A DNA stretch of 64,000 nucleotides, taken from Molossus alvarezi. Taxonomy: Eukaryota > Chordata > Mammalia > Chiroptera > Molossidae. Below, piece by piece: positions 1-11,214 of this stretch (its first letter is position 1; each line of letters opens with the position of its first letter). Location of the stretch: assembly GCA_037176705.1 (NCBI GenBank), contig CM073896.1, positions 20,658,708 to 20,722,707 on the forward strand, given 5' to 3'. The notes under the pieces are model-generated. The model was not told where the DNA came from and ran no database searches. It saw nothing but the letters and a program-made list of their open reading frames with translations. The position numbers and the translations under genes are program-made.

Positions 1-1372
1 ATCATATACCTTACAAAGCATTCCCCCTGATATTTCCAATATCCAACTGGTGCCATACAGTTATTACAATGTTACTGACTATATTTCCTAAACCGTACTC
101 TACATCTCTATGAATATTTTGTATTGCTCAATCCCTTCACCTTTTTCACCAGTCTCCCAAACCCCCTGCCCTCTGGCAATCATTAGTCTGTTCTTTGTAT
201 CTATGAGCCTTTTTAATTATGGTTGTTAACTTATATTGTTCTTTAGATTCCACATATAAGTGAAATTATGTGGTAGTCATCTTTCTCTTACTGATTTATT
301 TCACTTAGCATAATATCCTCTAGGTTATCCATGCTGTTGCAAATGCTAAGATTTCATGCTTTTTTAAAAATTATTATTATGGCTGTTTATTATTCATTTT
401 TTTATCTTTTATTTATTTTCTTCTTACTCTTAAAGAAGACCCTTTAACATTTCTTGTAATACCATTTGGTTGGCGATGAACATCTTTAGCTTTTTCTTGT
501 CTCAGAAGGTCTTTTTATATCTTTTGATTCTAAATGATAGCTTTGCTTGGTGAAGTAATCTTGGTGTAGGTTTTTGTTTCTCATCACTTTCAATATTTTG
601 TATCACTCCCTCTGGCCTGCAAAATTTCTGTTGAGAAATCAGTTGACAGTCTTATGGGAGCTATCTTGTAGGTAACTAACTGCCTTTCTCTTGCTGCTTT
701 TAAGAATCTCTCTTTGTCTTTAAACTGTGGCATTTTAATTATTATGTGTCTTTGTGTGGGCTTTATTGGGTTCATCTTGTTTAGGACTCTATGGCCTCTG
801 CCTGCATTTCTGTCCGAGAGAAGGCTGCCCCTCCAGCCTTTACCCTGAAGCCAGACAATTCAGTTCCTCCCTACATCTAAGGCTCCTTTCAAGCTGCTGC
901 CCCAGCAATGGAGCTCAAAGCAAATGAATCTGAGTAAGTATGTGTGGGCCCTTTAAGAAGAATTGCCCGGGATTCCGGCAAACTTCTGTCTCCCTCAGAC
1001 ACAATCCCAGCTGGTTTTGACAGGTACAAGTTATGAGGACTTCTCTCCCTGGCACTGGAACTTTGGGCTGGGAGGGCAGGGGGGTTCTGATCTGGGGCTT
1101 GGATACCTCGCTTCTTAGGGGTACCTCCACAGCTGAGATATCCCTTCTGATTTTTAACTGCCACGTGGTGTGAGACCAACCCTTTCTGCATCTCTGCCCC
1201 TCCTATCAGTCTTGAAGTGGCTTTTCCTTTAATTCTCTATTTGTAGGGCTTCTGTTCAGCTAGATATCAGGCAGTTCTGAATGTTGGCTGTTCTGTAGTT
1301 CAGTTGGGAACTTCATGTATTGTGAGAGGTTCTGAGTGCTGCGTTTACCTACACCGCCATCTTGACCAGAAT
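1..1372 (-). mobile_element. HAL1-like (ORF2-less L1) copy 1, cut by window edge, internally deleted
   Basis: Minus-strand L1 derivative. Bases 1-590 are 3'-UTR-like sequence, including the 'atcccttcacctttttcacc' phrase shared with the other HAL1 copies here. Bases 590-775 encode a C-terminal ORF1p remnant, with residues like RHIIIKM and ARERQLVTYK that typify the L1 ORF1 C-terminal domain. At about 780 the sequence jumps straight to the 5' UTR (780-1372), so the ORF1 N-terminal half and coiled coil are missing compared with the copy at 32-34 kb. The 5' terminus is marked by 'gcgtttacctacaccgccatcttgacc', the reverse complement of a typical mammalian L1 start. No ORF2 lies between ORF1 and the 3' UTR. 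The HAL1 assignment is by structure. Confidence 0.8.
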
Positions 1373-1502
1373 TCTGCACACATTTCATTCTTGAATTCAT
1401 TATCAACCCACAGAGTAATTTAGTGCTTGTCTTTAACGTGAGCTATTACAAATTGGTCTTTAAATGTGTACTTAAACTGAATGTAATACTTAATATATAC
1501 TT

Positions 1503-1749
1503 AGCAAGGTATAGTTCTTTTAAAAAAATTTTTTTTTCCTTTATTGATTTCAGAGAGAAAGAAAGGGAGAGGGAGAACGTGATAGAAACATTGATGAGAG
1601 AACATGGATTGGCCATGCCAGCATGCCCCACCCTAGGGATCTGGCCCACAACCTATGTATGTGCCTTGACTGGGAATCGAACCAGAGACCTCTTAGTGTA
1701 TGGGTCGTTGCTCAACCACTGAACCACACTAGCCAGGCAGCAAGGTATA
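1503..1749 (-). mobile_element. Ves-type bat SINE
   Basis: Reverse complement of a tRNA-derived SINE: T/A-rich tail and GA-rich tract on the left, then 'gggaatcgaaccagagacc' (B-box region), then 'ctgaaccacactagccaggc' (head) on the right. The target-site duplication agcaaggtata lies at 1503-1513 and 1739-1749. Confidence 0.9.
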
Positions 1750-3030
1750 TTTCTAATACAAAACTTGTTTATCATTAAATCAGCTATTAAACTACATAAT
1801 CAACCTAAAACTTATCTTAATGCCAAGGACCTATATAACTTGCTAGCTTAAAAATGACCCTGCAATTTGAAATACAGGAAAGAACTATTCTTATCAGTTT
1901 TAAACATCTCATTGTGTCACTGTATCCCACTTGGCCCATTTATATTTTTCAATATTTAAGACAATGCATTATCTGTGGACACCCTGTAAATTTAATGCAA
2001 GGGTCTGAATGTATTCTATTGACCTAAAGTCACTACATGTCTAGTTTGCTACCTTTCAGCAATAGGGATATGACTGATATAAAGCAAGCTCTGAAAATTT
2101 TTATTTTTTTGTGACTTCCTTGGCTATTACTGTGATCTATGTATAGATAGAATAATAGGCCAATTCTCTCTGATCAATGGCAAAGATCTCAGCATGTTAC
2201 ATGATAAAAAACAGTTCATAGCTTTCTTACAGCATATTTATTTTAAATTAATATTCATTAGCTTTCTGAATTCTCGGCACCTAGAAAACGTGAATGCAAA
2301 AGTCGGTTGCAAATAAATGCCATCATGTTCTTATTAGCATACTCACATTCACTAATGCAAAAAAAAAAAAAAAATGATGATAGGAAATATGCTAGGTTTT
2401 AACCATTCTCAGCTGGATATTATGCAGATAAACAGCCTGGATTTTATCCCGAGAAATAAGTTGGTTATTCGTGCAAATAAGGGATAGTTTCTAACCATAA
2501 ATAGGCAATAAACATTCTGAGAAAATGTGAATGCATAATCATTCTTGTTTAGTCTAGCAAAGTCTTACCAACTCATGCCTCCTAAGGGACTTCTAGTCAG
2601 TAATGATGAAGACGAAAATCATAATAGGAATTTTAAGTGAATTAGTGTTGACTCTACCGTGATATTCACCTCATCTCTTATTTAGGATATCTGAATAAAT
2701 GAAATAAATTTCAATTAACACATTAAATACTTTATATGCATTCATGTAAATGCATGTGGATATATATTTATATCTAGTGCATATATATATATATATTTTA
2801 AGCAAATTGCTGCCACATGTGCATTAAAAACTCCTACATGAGCAGTTGTAAATTATGAGAATTTTTCAATGAATAATGTAAGAATTTATGAGATTTCAAC
2901 TCTTCTATAAAATGTCAAACTGAAAAAATATTAAGTGATTGAAATATTATCTCCAAAAATTGTTATGTATCTCATAGAGATTGGGAGATTTTACAAATTA
3001 AAATATGTTATCGTTAGTAATTGTTAATAA
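1750..3030. other. Unassigned AT-rich intergenic DNA
   Basis: No coding region, RNA gene or recognisable repeat family seen. It holds an A16 run near 2360 and a short (TA)n near 2778-2796. Confidence 0.5.
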
Positions 3031-3043
3031 GTTTTGGTTTTTA

Positions 3044-3269
3044 GCCCTGGCTGGTTAGAGTATCAGCCTACGGTCCAAAGAGACCTGGGTTCGGTTCCCG
3101 CTAAGGGCACATACCTCAGTTGCAGTTTATCCCTGGCTCTGGTTGGGTCGTGCGGGAGGCAGCCACTTGATGTGTCCCTTTCACGTTGATGTTTCTCTTT
3201 CTCTCTCTCTCCCACTCTATCTGAACAAAAAATGAAAAAATGTCCTCGGGTGAGGATTAAAAAAAAAAG
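3044..3269 (+). mobile_element. Ves-type bat SINE, long-tail subfamily
   Basis: Starts 'gccctggctggttagag', has 'gggttcggttcccgc' as B-box-like sequence and a CT-rich 3' part, and ends in 'tcctcgggtgaggattaaaa'. That tail defines a second subfamily, also seen at 8.5, 36.0, 39.0, 42.4, 53.1 and 62.3 kb. Imperfect flanking duplication: agttttggttttt / agttttgatcttt. Confidence 0.9.
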
Positions 3270-3274
3270 AGTTT

Positions 3275-3440
3275 TGATCTTTAACTTATCTGATCTTCAC
3301 CTTCATCAAATATGGAAATAATGTTATTTGTTTTTGGTTACGATGTGACAATTAAAGCATAATATATATTTAAAGTTTAGCATATTGCCTAGCACAAAGA
3401 AGACAGATATCACACAATAAATATTATTACTGTTGCTAAT
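3275..3440 (+). repeat. MIR SINE fragment (ancient)
   Basis: Matches the order of the MIR 3' part: a decayed 'cttcatcaaatatggaaataatg', then 'caattaaagcataat', then 'ttgcctagcacaaagaagac...caataaatattatt'. Diverged and lacking target duplications, as expected for an old mammal-wide repeat. Confidence 0.65.
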
Positions 3441-3564
3441 ATAATTATAAGTATTACTATAAGTAGTAGTAATGGTATACTCATAGTTACATTTTCTTGT
3501 ATTTGGAATGTTATAATAAAGACTCTGACTCCCTCTTTGATGTTTGACTGTTGACCCCTTTTAA

Positions 3565-3885
3565 TGTCTTTCTTGCATTTTCCCTGTGGGACCACATTTA
3601 GGCTGGCTGAGAAGAAAGTCTTGGCATGTGTGTCCCCTTATCTGACACTGGTAGACATTTTAAACCTCCCAGGCATGGGAGCATGTCCCCATTCCAACCT
3701 CCTTGTCACTGTAAAGGCCAAACTTATTCCCTCTGGTTTGCCCCAGCAAGTCCGATCCTGCTTGTACCCGACCAGCTCTTGTGTGAGTAATAAACTTTCT
3801 TTCAAACTCTCTTGGTGTGTGGAATGCCATCAACCTTGAATTTTGAACAAAATATCTGGTGTCATCCCATTGAGCATCTATACAG
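3565..3885 (+). mobile_element. Degenerate LTR (upstream member of a pair)
   Basis: LTR-like polyadenylation region 'gtgagtaataaactttctttcaaactctcttggtgtg' at about 3783-3820. The stretch 3655-3880 aligns by eye to 5210-5430 in the same orientation: both have 'cctt(g/c)tcactgtaaag/ggcactgtaaggg', 'tgtgagt(a/g)ataaact' and a '(t/c)aggtgatgtc'-type end. That makes the two LTRs of one heavily decayed element. Boundaries are approximate. Confidence 0.6.
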
Positions 3886-5110
3886 TGACCAAAAAAATGA
3901 TAAGCACACTCAAGAAGATGCTTTAAACTGTGGCCACCACACCTTTGAGATTATTCTTCTCTGGCTCCTGGCTTACTCTGTGTGTAGTATTGGCATCACA
4001 GGGTACCCTGGCCAATAACTGACCCAATTATACATCTTCACAGATGCTTGGGCCATTATCGTTGGCTAACATTTACCCACTTATGCATCTTCACAGGCTC
4101 CTGGTCTGTGCAGTGGTAACAAAACAATTACTCATTCAAAGCCACCCCTTTGGGGATAAAGAACTTTGTAAATGCTGTGACTGTCAGGTAGCAAAAATTC
4201 AAATGAACATCACATCTGTCTCTTCCCACATCAAGGCTCAGTTTATTGCTAAAGCTTACATGGCAACATTAAATTCTTGGCTCAAGATTTTATTCCCCAA
4301 GGGTTATTGGTTTTGCTGTACTTCTGAATTCATTTATTACTTTACCTCTGATTCTCCCCTTATTTTGACTTGTACTATCTGCATTGGGGGCTAAATATAT
4401 TCTCTTGAGCTCCTGACCCTGAGCAAGACACATCAATCTTGTTCCTAGTGCACTATATTCTTGTCAATTGCCCTGTTCTGCTAACAAAATTGTGGGGCGC
4501 TGGTGCTGCTTTTGAAATCCACAATATTATACAACATAATAAGATAAGTGTGATACAACTCAAGAACAACTCTAGTATATGATTCAAACCACTATCACTC
4601 TCGAAGCTCTAGAAGGGCCGTGCTTTCTGATAACTATGTTTAACAGTAATGACCTAATACTAGACTAGCTACTGGCCAGCTAAACCTTGGAGATAAAAAT
4701 ACTAAAATTAAGTTTTTTATTCATAGGATACATGGAATTTTGGTGCACTAAATTTCTTGCTGCGTGTAGATCAACAACACAGGCAAAGTTGCTCAGCTGA
4801 CCTAACAAATGAGACAACAGGTTCAAGTCAATAACAATAGCATTCAGATATTCGACCAAATGCCTTGAACATCCACAGACATCTCCTGGCTCTCCTTAAC
4901 AATCTAGGGAAATTGAAGCATCTGTTCTTCTAGCGCCTTCTCATTCTCATTATATACGTTTGCATAGGCACGTGGTTGTCAGATATATACTTAAATTTAG
5001 CTTCACTGAAATGAGACATGCCACATGTCAGTCATCCATCAAACATCAGGAGTTGGGGAATAATGAAGAGTCAGCTCTATTATTAATATTTGAGCAAATT
5101 ATGGGTATTT
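3886..5110 (+). mobile_element. Degenerate ERVL-like internal region
   Basis: Sequence between the two direct LTR-like segments. At about 4030-4065 one frame reads a short RNase H-like 'F-T-D-A-W-A' motif. About 100 nt later a 'P-F-G-D-K-E-L'-like stretch occurs, which is the order seen in class III (ERVL) RNase H domains. Only short open stretches remain, with stops and frameshifts throughout, and most of the expected gag-pol length is missing. Non-functional remnant; the class assignment is tentative. Confidence 0.45.
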
Positions 5111-5430
5111 GTGATTGTTTATGCCTCACTCTCCTTCTTCCTTTGACCTTAGATCTAGACAGGCTGATAATAAAGCACAAACACAAGCACCAACTCTGTT
5201 GGTGCAGACAGAATTCAAACATCCCACACTTGGGAACTTTTCCACAGTCTCATCTCCTTGGCACTGTAAGGGCTCAACCTACAACTTTTGCTTTGTTCAA
5301 GCCAGTCCTGACCTACTAGCTCCTGCCTAATATGCACTGGTCCCTTATGTGAGTGATAAACTCTCCCAAATGATCTTGGTATGTGCAGTGTCAGCAGCCT
5401 TTACATCTGAACCAACTTTCAGGTGATGTC
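5111..5430 (+). mobile_element. Degenerate LTR (downstream member of a pair)
   Basis: Direct-orientation partner of 3565-3885. It shares the central block and a 'gtgagtgataaactctc' polyadenylation-region homologue at about 5349-5366. Divergence between the two LTRs is high, so the insertion is old. Confidence 0.55.
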
Positions 5431-6681
5431 CATCTGAATTCTGCTGATTACAAAACACAGGTTCACCAAACTGGATGAAAGCAGTACATACTATCCAATG
5501 CCGTCACCACTCTATGTTAGTAATTGCCAAAGATGGTTTCATAGAAGATAGAGTTTTAGAACATTTTTCAAGTAAAATAAGTTGTCAAGTCAAATACCTT
5601 TAGGCAACACAGAGGCAAACAATTAAATATATTCCATACATGCAGTTCTTTTCAGAGGCTTTAACGATCTAATGTAACTTATAGATTGCGGAGATAGACA
5701 TATATAGTGCAGGATTTCACAAATGCATTATTTCAAAAAATTGGGACTGATATTCAACTAAGACCTTCTGCTATCACCTTAAGGTGATTTTGGCAATGTC
5801 TATTTTGATTGCTGGTGGCCATACTATACCACAAGTGTGTGTGTGTGTGTGTGTGTGTGTAATGTATATGTAATCCTTTCATGGAACTATAGTCAATGAA
5901 AAATGGGCTAAACTAAATCTTCAACACATTTTTAAAAATACGGATTTTGATGATTATCCATCCTGTGTATTAATATTATTGTTCAAACACAGAATACTTT
6001 AGTTTTCTGAAGATTATATTTACTGTGAACTGAAATTATCCACTTGATGTCTTTTGACCACTTTCATATGTTTTAGTGTTGCGTAATATGTCTTTTTATA
6101 ACAGTTTATTTCATGAGTCTGTAGCTAGGACTTGGCACCAGCCTCAAGGAAACATAATTCCAGATAATTGCTATTCTGGAATGGTAATGAACAGTCTCCT
6201 TTTAGGGAATTAAAATACTCCAGTATATTAGAGATCTTGAGAGATTTTAAGTTTCAACTTTTTAGAGTAAATATATTCTATAAGCTCCTTTCTCTTCTCA
6301 TAATCCCAAGTGTTTCATCCAAATACACATTAAAATGCAGAAACACTTCAGATTGGTAAATGATATTTGTACACATCCTTTCTATATCACAATTTCTCTT
6401 TTCTTTCATTTTTAACTTTCTCCTAGTGAGTGCTAGTGTCTCTTATGCATATTACTTAGTAATTTGAAAATCTGAAGGTTTGGTGTACCAAAATGGCATG
6501 TACCCAATCAATAGAAAACTTTATTTTAGTATTTTTATTTTAATGATTTAAGATTATATTTTTATTTATGTTTAAGAAAAAATTATATTATATACAGAGT
6601 TTATATTGCCTGGCACTTAAAAGACATTAGAAAGTTGTCACATTTCACATCCTTGTATTCCACTTCATATTTGCTATGAGC
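5431..6681. other. Unassigned AT-rich DNA with (GT)n microsatellite
   Basis: A (GT)n run of about 26 bases lies at 5835-5860. No gene or recognisable mobile element is seen in the rest. Confidence 0.5.
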
Positions 6682-6911
6682 TTTTTTAAAAAATATTTTT
6701 TCTTTATTGATTCCAGAGAGAGAGGAAAGGAGAGGGGGAAAGAGATAGAAACATCGATGACAGAGAACATCAATTGGCTGCCTCCTGCATGCCCCACACT
6801 GGGGATTTGGCCCACAACCTGGGCATGTATCCTGACCAGGAATTGAACCAGCAACCTCTTGGTGCATGGGTCAATGCTCAACCACTGAGCCACACTGGCC
6901 TGGCTTGCTAT
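6670..6911 (-). mobile_element. Ves-type bat SINE
   Basis: Reverse-strand SINE: 'tctttattgattccagagagag' tail/GA tract, 'gaattgaaccagcaacc' B-box region and 'ctgagccacactggcctggc' head. Short target duplication tttgctat at 6670-6677 and 6904-6911. Confidence 0.9.
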
Positions 6912-7199
6912 ACGATTTTATAGGTGCAAAAGAGCCTGTGAAAAAGTTATCACCCAATATAAGTGTCATTCTAAATGAACAATCTCAAAAGATTATCTTC
7001 AATAAACCAGTTTTCATTAATTTTAACAGAAAAAAAAAAACAAAAACAAATTCTGTGTTAGAATTTATCAATTTGAATTTTTATTTCTAATTGTGCTTTT
7101 CAATCTTTCTCATTTACCATTTTTATCAAACATCAATCTTTCCATTGTCCTCATTACATTCTGCACTTTTAATTTTTCCTATCACCTAGATTTTAAATT

Positions 7200-7800
7200 C
7201 TGTCTATATGTTTCCCCATCCAAACATCGTTGAGGCAACAAGGAAAAACTTCCCTCCCCTCTCCAGTTTACTTGCTTGCCAGACTTCCCTAAAGAAGACT
7301 CTTCTGTAGATGCCTGCACTTTTTTGTTGTTTCAAATTGATTTGGTTGTTTTCGGTAATCTGGCTTGAAATTTCAACACTTTGAGAGTCACTGTGCTGAA
7401 TTGTCTCTGTCAACTGATTGCTCCCTGCAGCATTCTCCTTTGGAGTCCAGGGAGAAGCCTGAAGCGACATTTCCCAGAATTTTGTCCCTCAGATTCAGCC
7501 ACCAGGAGGCATTTCATCAAATATTGGAAAGTGCAGAGAAATAAAAGCTAATATCCTGTGATGGCAAATTCAGACGGGTTTGAACATCATAGCAGCGTCT
7601 CCTGACTTTGGACTCCTGCTGAGAAACACCTGGAGCAGGGAGGCAATTGAAATCACATTGACTGTGAGCAAACAGCTCAGAACATCCGCAGCGACGTCTG
7701 AATTTTGGAAATTTTCATGAGAATCATTCACTCCGATGCAATAGACAGCTGGGTTCACTGGCTGCAGAAACTTGAGACGTTCACACTTTGGCATTTCCTG
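7200..7800. other. Less AT-rich, non-repetitive island
   Basis: Compared with its flanks this stretch is richer in G+C and contains no SINE, L1 or LTR phrase that I recognise. Minus-strand open stretches exist (7204-7470, 7570-7794) but show no known motif. It could be a conserved noncoding element, an exon of an unrecognised gene or an unfamiliar repeat. Confidence 0.3.
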
Positions 7801-8505
7801 AAAGCTAGATTAGACTGAGCTTTTCTATTTGAAACCTTCCCTCGTTTATGAAACTCTAATTTTATATATTAAATCATTTTTTACTTAAAATGATCTTTTT
7901 TTTTTTTTTGGTGATCAAATTCTGACAAAGTTACCAGTGACATCAAACTGACTTCCTAGACTGAATCTTTTCCCCTGAGTTTAATATCATCAACCAGATC
8001 ATTCTCTTGAAGTCCCTTCCCCCACCTTATTTCATGGTTATATACTCTTCTGATCCTCTCTGATACATTGTTTGCTTCTCAAGGACAGGGTCAGGGAAAT
8101 GTCTGTGTATGGTGTGTGTGTCTCATTCCTTAACACAATACTGTGCTTTTAGCTCCTGTCCTTTTTCTCTATCATGAGGTTGGGTTTTACTAGTAATTTA
8201 TGTTAAACCCTCTTCTCAAACATCTTAATTGGACCATCTCACACATCACTTAAAAAACAACTACATGGGCCTGGAGCAGAAATGAGTATAGAGGCTGGCT
8301 ATATCTTTTGTAATTATATGATCTTAAATAAATAGCACCATATTTTCATTAAAAAATGGGAATACCATTTTTCAACTCATAATCTTATATGATTCAATAA
8401 AAATATGTTACGTTACTAGTGAATTGGTTAGTATGTAATGTTTTTATTAAAACATGCCTTTTCTTATATATAGAAGCAATAAAATGACATTCTTTTAAGT
8501 ATTTT
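7801..8505. other. Unassigned DNA
   Basis: No gene or clear repeat recognised. Confidence 0.4.
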
Positions 8506-8828
8506 CTAGAAATAGTTTTTTGTTGTCGTTATTGTTAATCCTCACCTGAGGACAATTTTTCCATTGATTTTTACAGAGAGTGGAAGAGAGGGGGGGGAGA
8601 GAGAGAGAGAGAGAAACATCGATGTGAGAGAGATACATCTATCAGTTGCCTCCCGCATGCACCCAGACCAGGGCCTGGGACTGACCTACAACCCAGGTAC
8701 GTGCCCTTGACCGGAATCTAACCAGAAACCCTTCAATGTTTGGACCAAAGCTCTAACCACTGCTCAGACCAAACCCTTTGATATTTGGACCAAAGCTCTA
8801 AGCACTGGCAAGAGCTAGAGATAGTTTT
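8506..8828 (-). mobile_element. Ves-type SINE with internal 45-bp head duplication
   Basis: Reverse-strand long-tail SINE ('taatcctcacctgaggac' tail, GA-rich tract, 'accggaatctaaccag' region). Target duplication ctagaaatagtttt (8506-8519) / ctagagatagtttt (8815-8828). The head is present twice in tandem: 8726-8761 ('aaacccttcaatgtttggac...ctaaccact') and 8771-8806 ('aaaccctttgatatttggac...ctaagcact'). Confidence 0.9.
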
Positions 8829-9183
8829 GAATTAAGGAAGAACAAGATACTTTCTGACAAATCCCATTTTATCAATGTCTTTCTTTTTTCAAGTTGAAAT
8901 ATTTTAAAGGTCTGTCCACACCTCTTGATTTGCCATCTACAGAGAAGGTGACACACACAGGGGAAGGCTCTGGAACCGCACATTTGAAGTTCAAGTAGAA
9001 AAGGCATTTGTGATGCTTGTAGTCAAATTTCTAAATATAACATCAAACATTGACATATATTTTTACTCTACTGATTTATAGATTTAGCAAAAATCACAAA
9101 AAGTAGTTGCTGCTTTTTCTATAAAACTCACAAAACTCTAAAATGTTTCATTAAAATCAGAGAATTTCTAAATTGGATTTGGT

Positions 9184-9270
9184 AATTTGTTAACTAGTAA
9201 TACTTTTTTGTAAGCTAAAAAAGCAATAATTTGTTAACTAGTAATATTTTTTGTAAGCTAAAAAAGCAAT
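9184..9270. repeat. Two-copy 44-bp tandem duplication
   Basis: Copies 9184-9227 and 9228-9270 both begin 'aatttgttaactagtaata' and end 'gtaagctaaaaaagcaat'. They differ by one substitution and one T-run indel, consistent with a recent local duplication. Confidence 0.9.
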
Positions 9271-10190
9271 ATTACTGATATGAAGAATAAGGTTGACCAA
9301 TCTGATTATATTTGTTCTTCAGAAAGTTTCGATTCTCAAAAATTATGGCAAATGTGTATCCAAACCAAATTTGTATTAAAAGTATATTCCAAATATTTTT
9401 AGGTATTTATTATAGCCATTGTGCAGGAAAGTTCATTTTAAAGATGAAAAGCCATTTATGATTTTATTGACACATTTACTTTATGATGTTAAAGTTATTT
9501 AGTAAATTTATTTTAAAAGATAAAAGCATACACATATTATTCTTATGATGAATAATGTTGCAACAATAAGCCTCTATCATTAGTACCTTTTTCACTTATG
9601 TAGTGGTCTATTAAATTTGAAAGCTAATGTTATAAAGGACTCAGATAATGACACAACAGATGCATAAATGAAACCTGAGATAAATAACTGATGAAATTAT
9701 GGAAAATTGCTATTGAGTCAACATTTGTGGGATAATATTTTTAGTGTACACCTGTGCCAGCAGGATTTTAAAAATGAAGATTAATTAAGTCTGGCTGAGA
9801 GTCTTGTGCCTGTTCACGAACTAAATATTGTCTGATGAAATAAAGGGAGATCCGTAGAGTCTAGTCTGTGCTATAAAGTAGTTGACAACTAATGACCAAC
9901 AAATATTTCATCTTCCATCCAAACATCCCAGCCTTACTTCCATTTAAATCGGGGTCACGTGACCAGGTTCATTAGTGAACAGAGAGCAGAAATAACATGC
10001 ATCGTTTTTGTTTTCAGATACTTAAAAGCAGTTAATGCCTCCTCCATCATTCTTTTCTTGCTACAATAAATGTGGAATCCTTAAACATAGATGACAAGAT
10101 ACAATGGTGGAGAGAGTCTGGATGTTTAATAACTCAACAAAGAAGGGTCCCTACTGACTCATTGGAATCTGAGAAAATACGAATTGATTT
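9271..10190. other. Unassigned AT-rich DNA
   Basis: No coding region or recognisable repeat seen. Confidence 0.5.
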
Positions 10191-10192
10191 CT

Positions 10193-10409
10193 GCCCCACC
10201 GGTATGGCTCAGTGGCTTGAGCGTCATCCCATGCACCAAGAGGTCACAGGTTTGATTCTCAGTCAGGGCCCATGCCCAGGTGGTGGGCTCCATCCCTAGA
10301 GGGGGATGTGCAGGAGGCGGCCAATTGATGATTCTCCATCATTCATGTTTCTATCTCTCTCTCCTTCATCATTCTTCTCTCTATAAAATCAATAAAAGAT
10401 ATTTAAAGA
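10193..10409 (+). mobile_element. Ves-type bat SINE
   Basis: Head 'gccccaccggtatggctcag', B-box-like 'ggtttgattctcag', CT-rich region, 'aaaatcaataaaag' tail. Imperfect target duplication gaattgatttct / aaattaatttct. Confidence 0.9.
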
Positions 10410-10709
10410 AATTAATTTCTATTGTTTAGGTCACCAGTGTTAGAGTTTTGCATTTTATGGAAGTCAGTCCATATTTTTCTGTAATACAGTAATTAAAATA
10501 AAAATATATGGGAATTGTATGGAAACGTTTGTTACTGACTCTATGCTCTTACTGTGCTGCCACCACTCAGTAACAAACAAAAAATCATCATAATATGAAC
10601 ACTCAATCGCACTGGTAGTTAAATATAGAGTGTGCTTGTCTGTGTTTGGTCTGATATAAAGAATAAAAAATTCTCTCAACTAAAAAGTTCTCACAGGAAT
10701 ATGGAAATA

Positions 10710-11214
10710 CAGTAACCCCTCACCCTTGGATAGGGGAATACATTCCAAGACCCCCAGTGAATGCCTGCAACTGTGGATAGTACTGAACCCTATATATGCT
10801 GGTATCCCTCCCCCTTTACATATACACCTTTGCCCTACAGGAAGCACTTTGATGTAACCAAAGGGCCAGCATCACTGGCCTTGTGCTTTGGGGCCATTAT
10901 AAGTAACACAAAGGTTGCTTGAATCCAGCACCATGTTCCATGACAGTTGACATAATAAGCCCAATGGCTACTAAGTGACTAAGAGGCAGAAACTTACACA
11001 AAGTGACTAATACCCCAGACAAAGGGACAATTCACTTCCAGGGCAGATGGAGCAGGTCAGCCTGAGATTTCATCACACTACCCAGAATGTGGTGCAACTG
11101 AAAACTTATGAATTATTTGTTTCTGGAAATTTCCATTTAATATTTTCAGACTTCAGTTGACCGCAGATAACTAAAAGAGTGGACAGCTGAACCTCGGATG
11201 AGGGGTAACTACTG
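10710..11214. mobile_element. Tigger/pogo-type DNA transposon fragment (non-autonomous)
   Basis: Terminal inverted repeats: left 'cagtaacccctcaccc', right end reading on the minus strand 'cagtagttacccctcatccg'. It is flanked by TA on both sides, the Tc1/mariner/pogo target. The interior 'ttccaagacccccagtgaatgcc' and 'gttgaccgcagataact' phrases are those of Tigger-family MITEs in eutherian genomes. No transposase reading frame. Confidence 0.85.

Noticed and set aside
3044..3120. tRNA-like sequence as a possible tRNA gene (also other SINE heads)
   Set aside because: Followed by the SINE body and tail and lacking a complete cloverleaf; tRNA-derived SINE heads, not tRNA genes.
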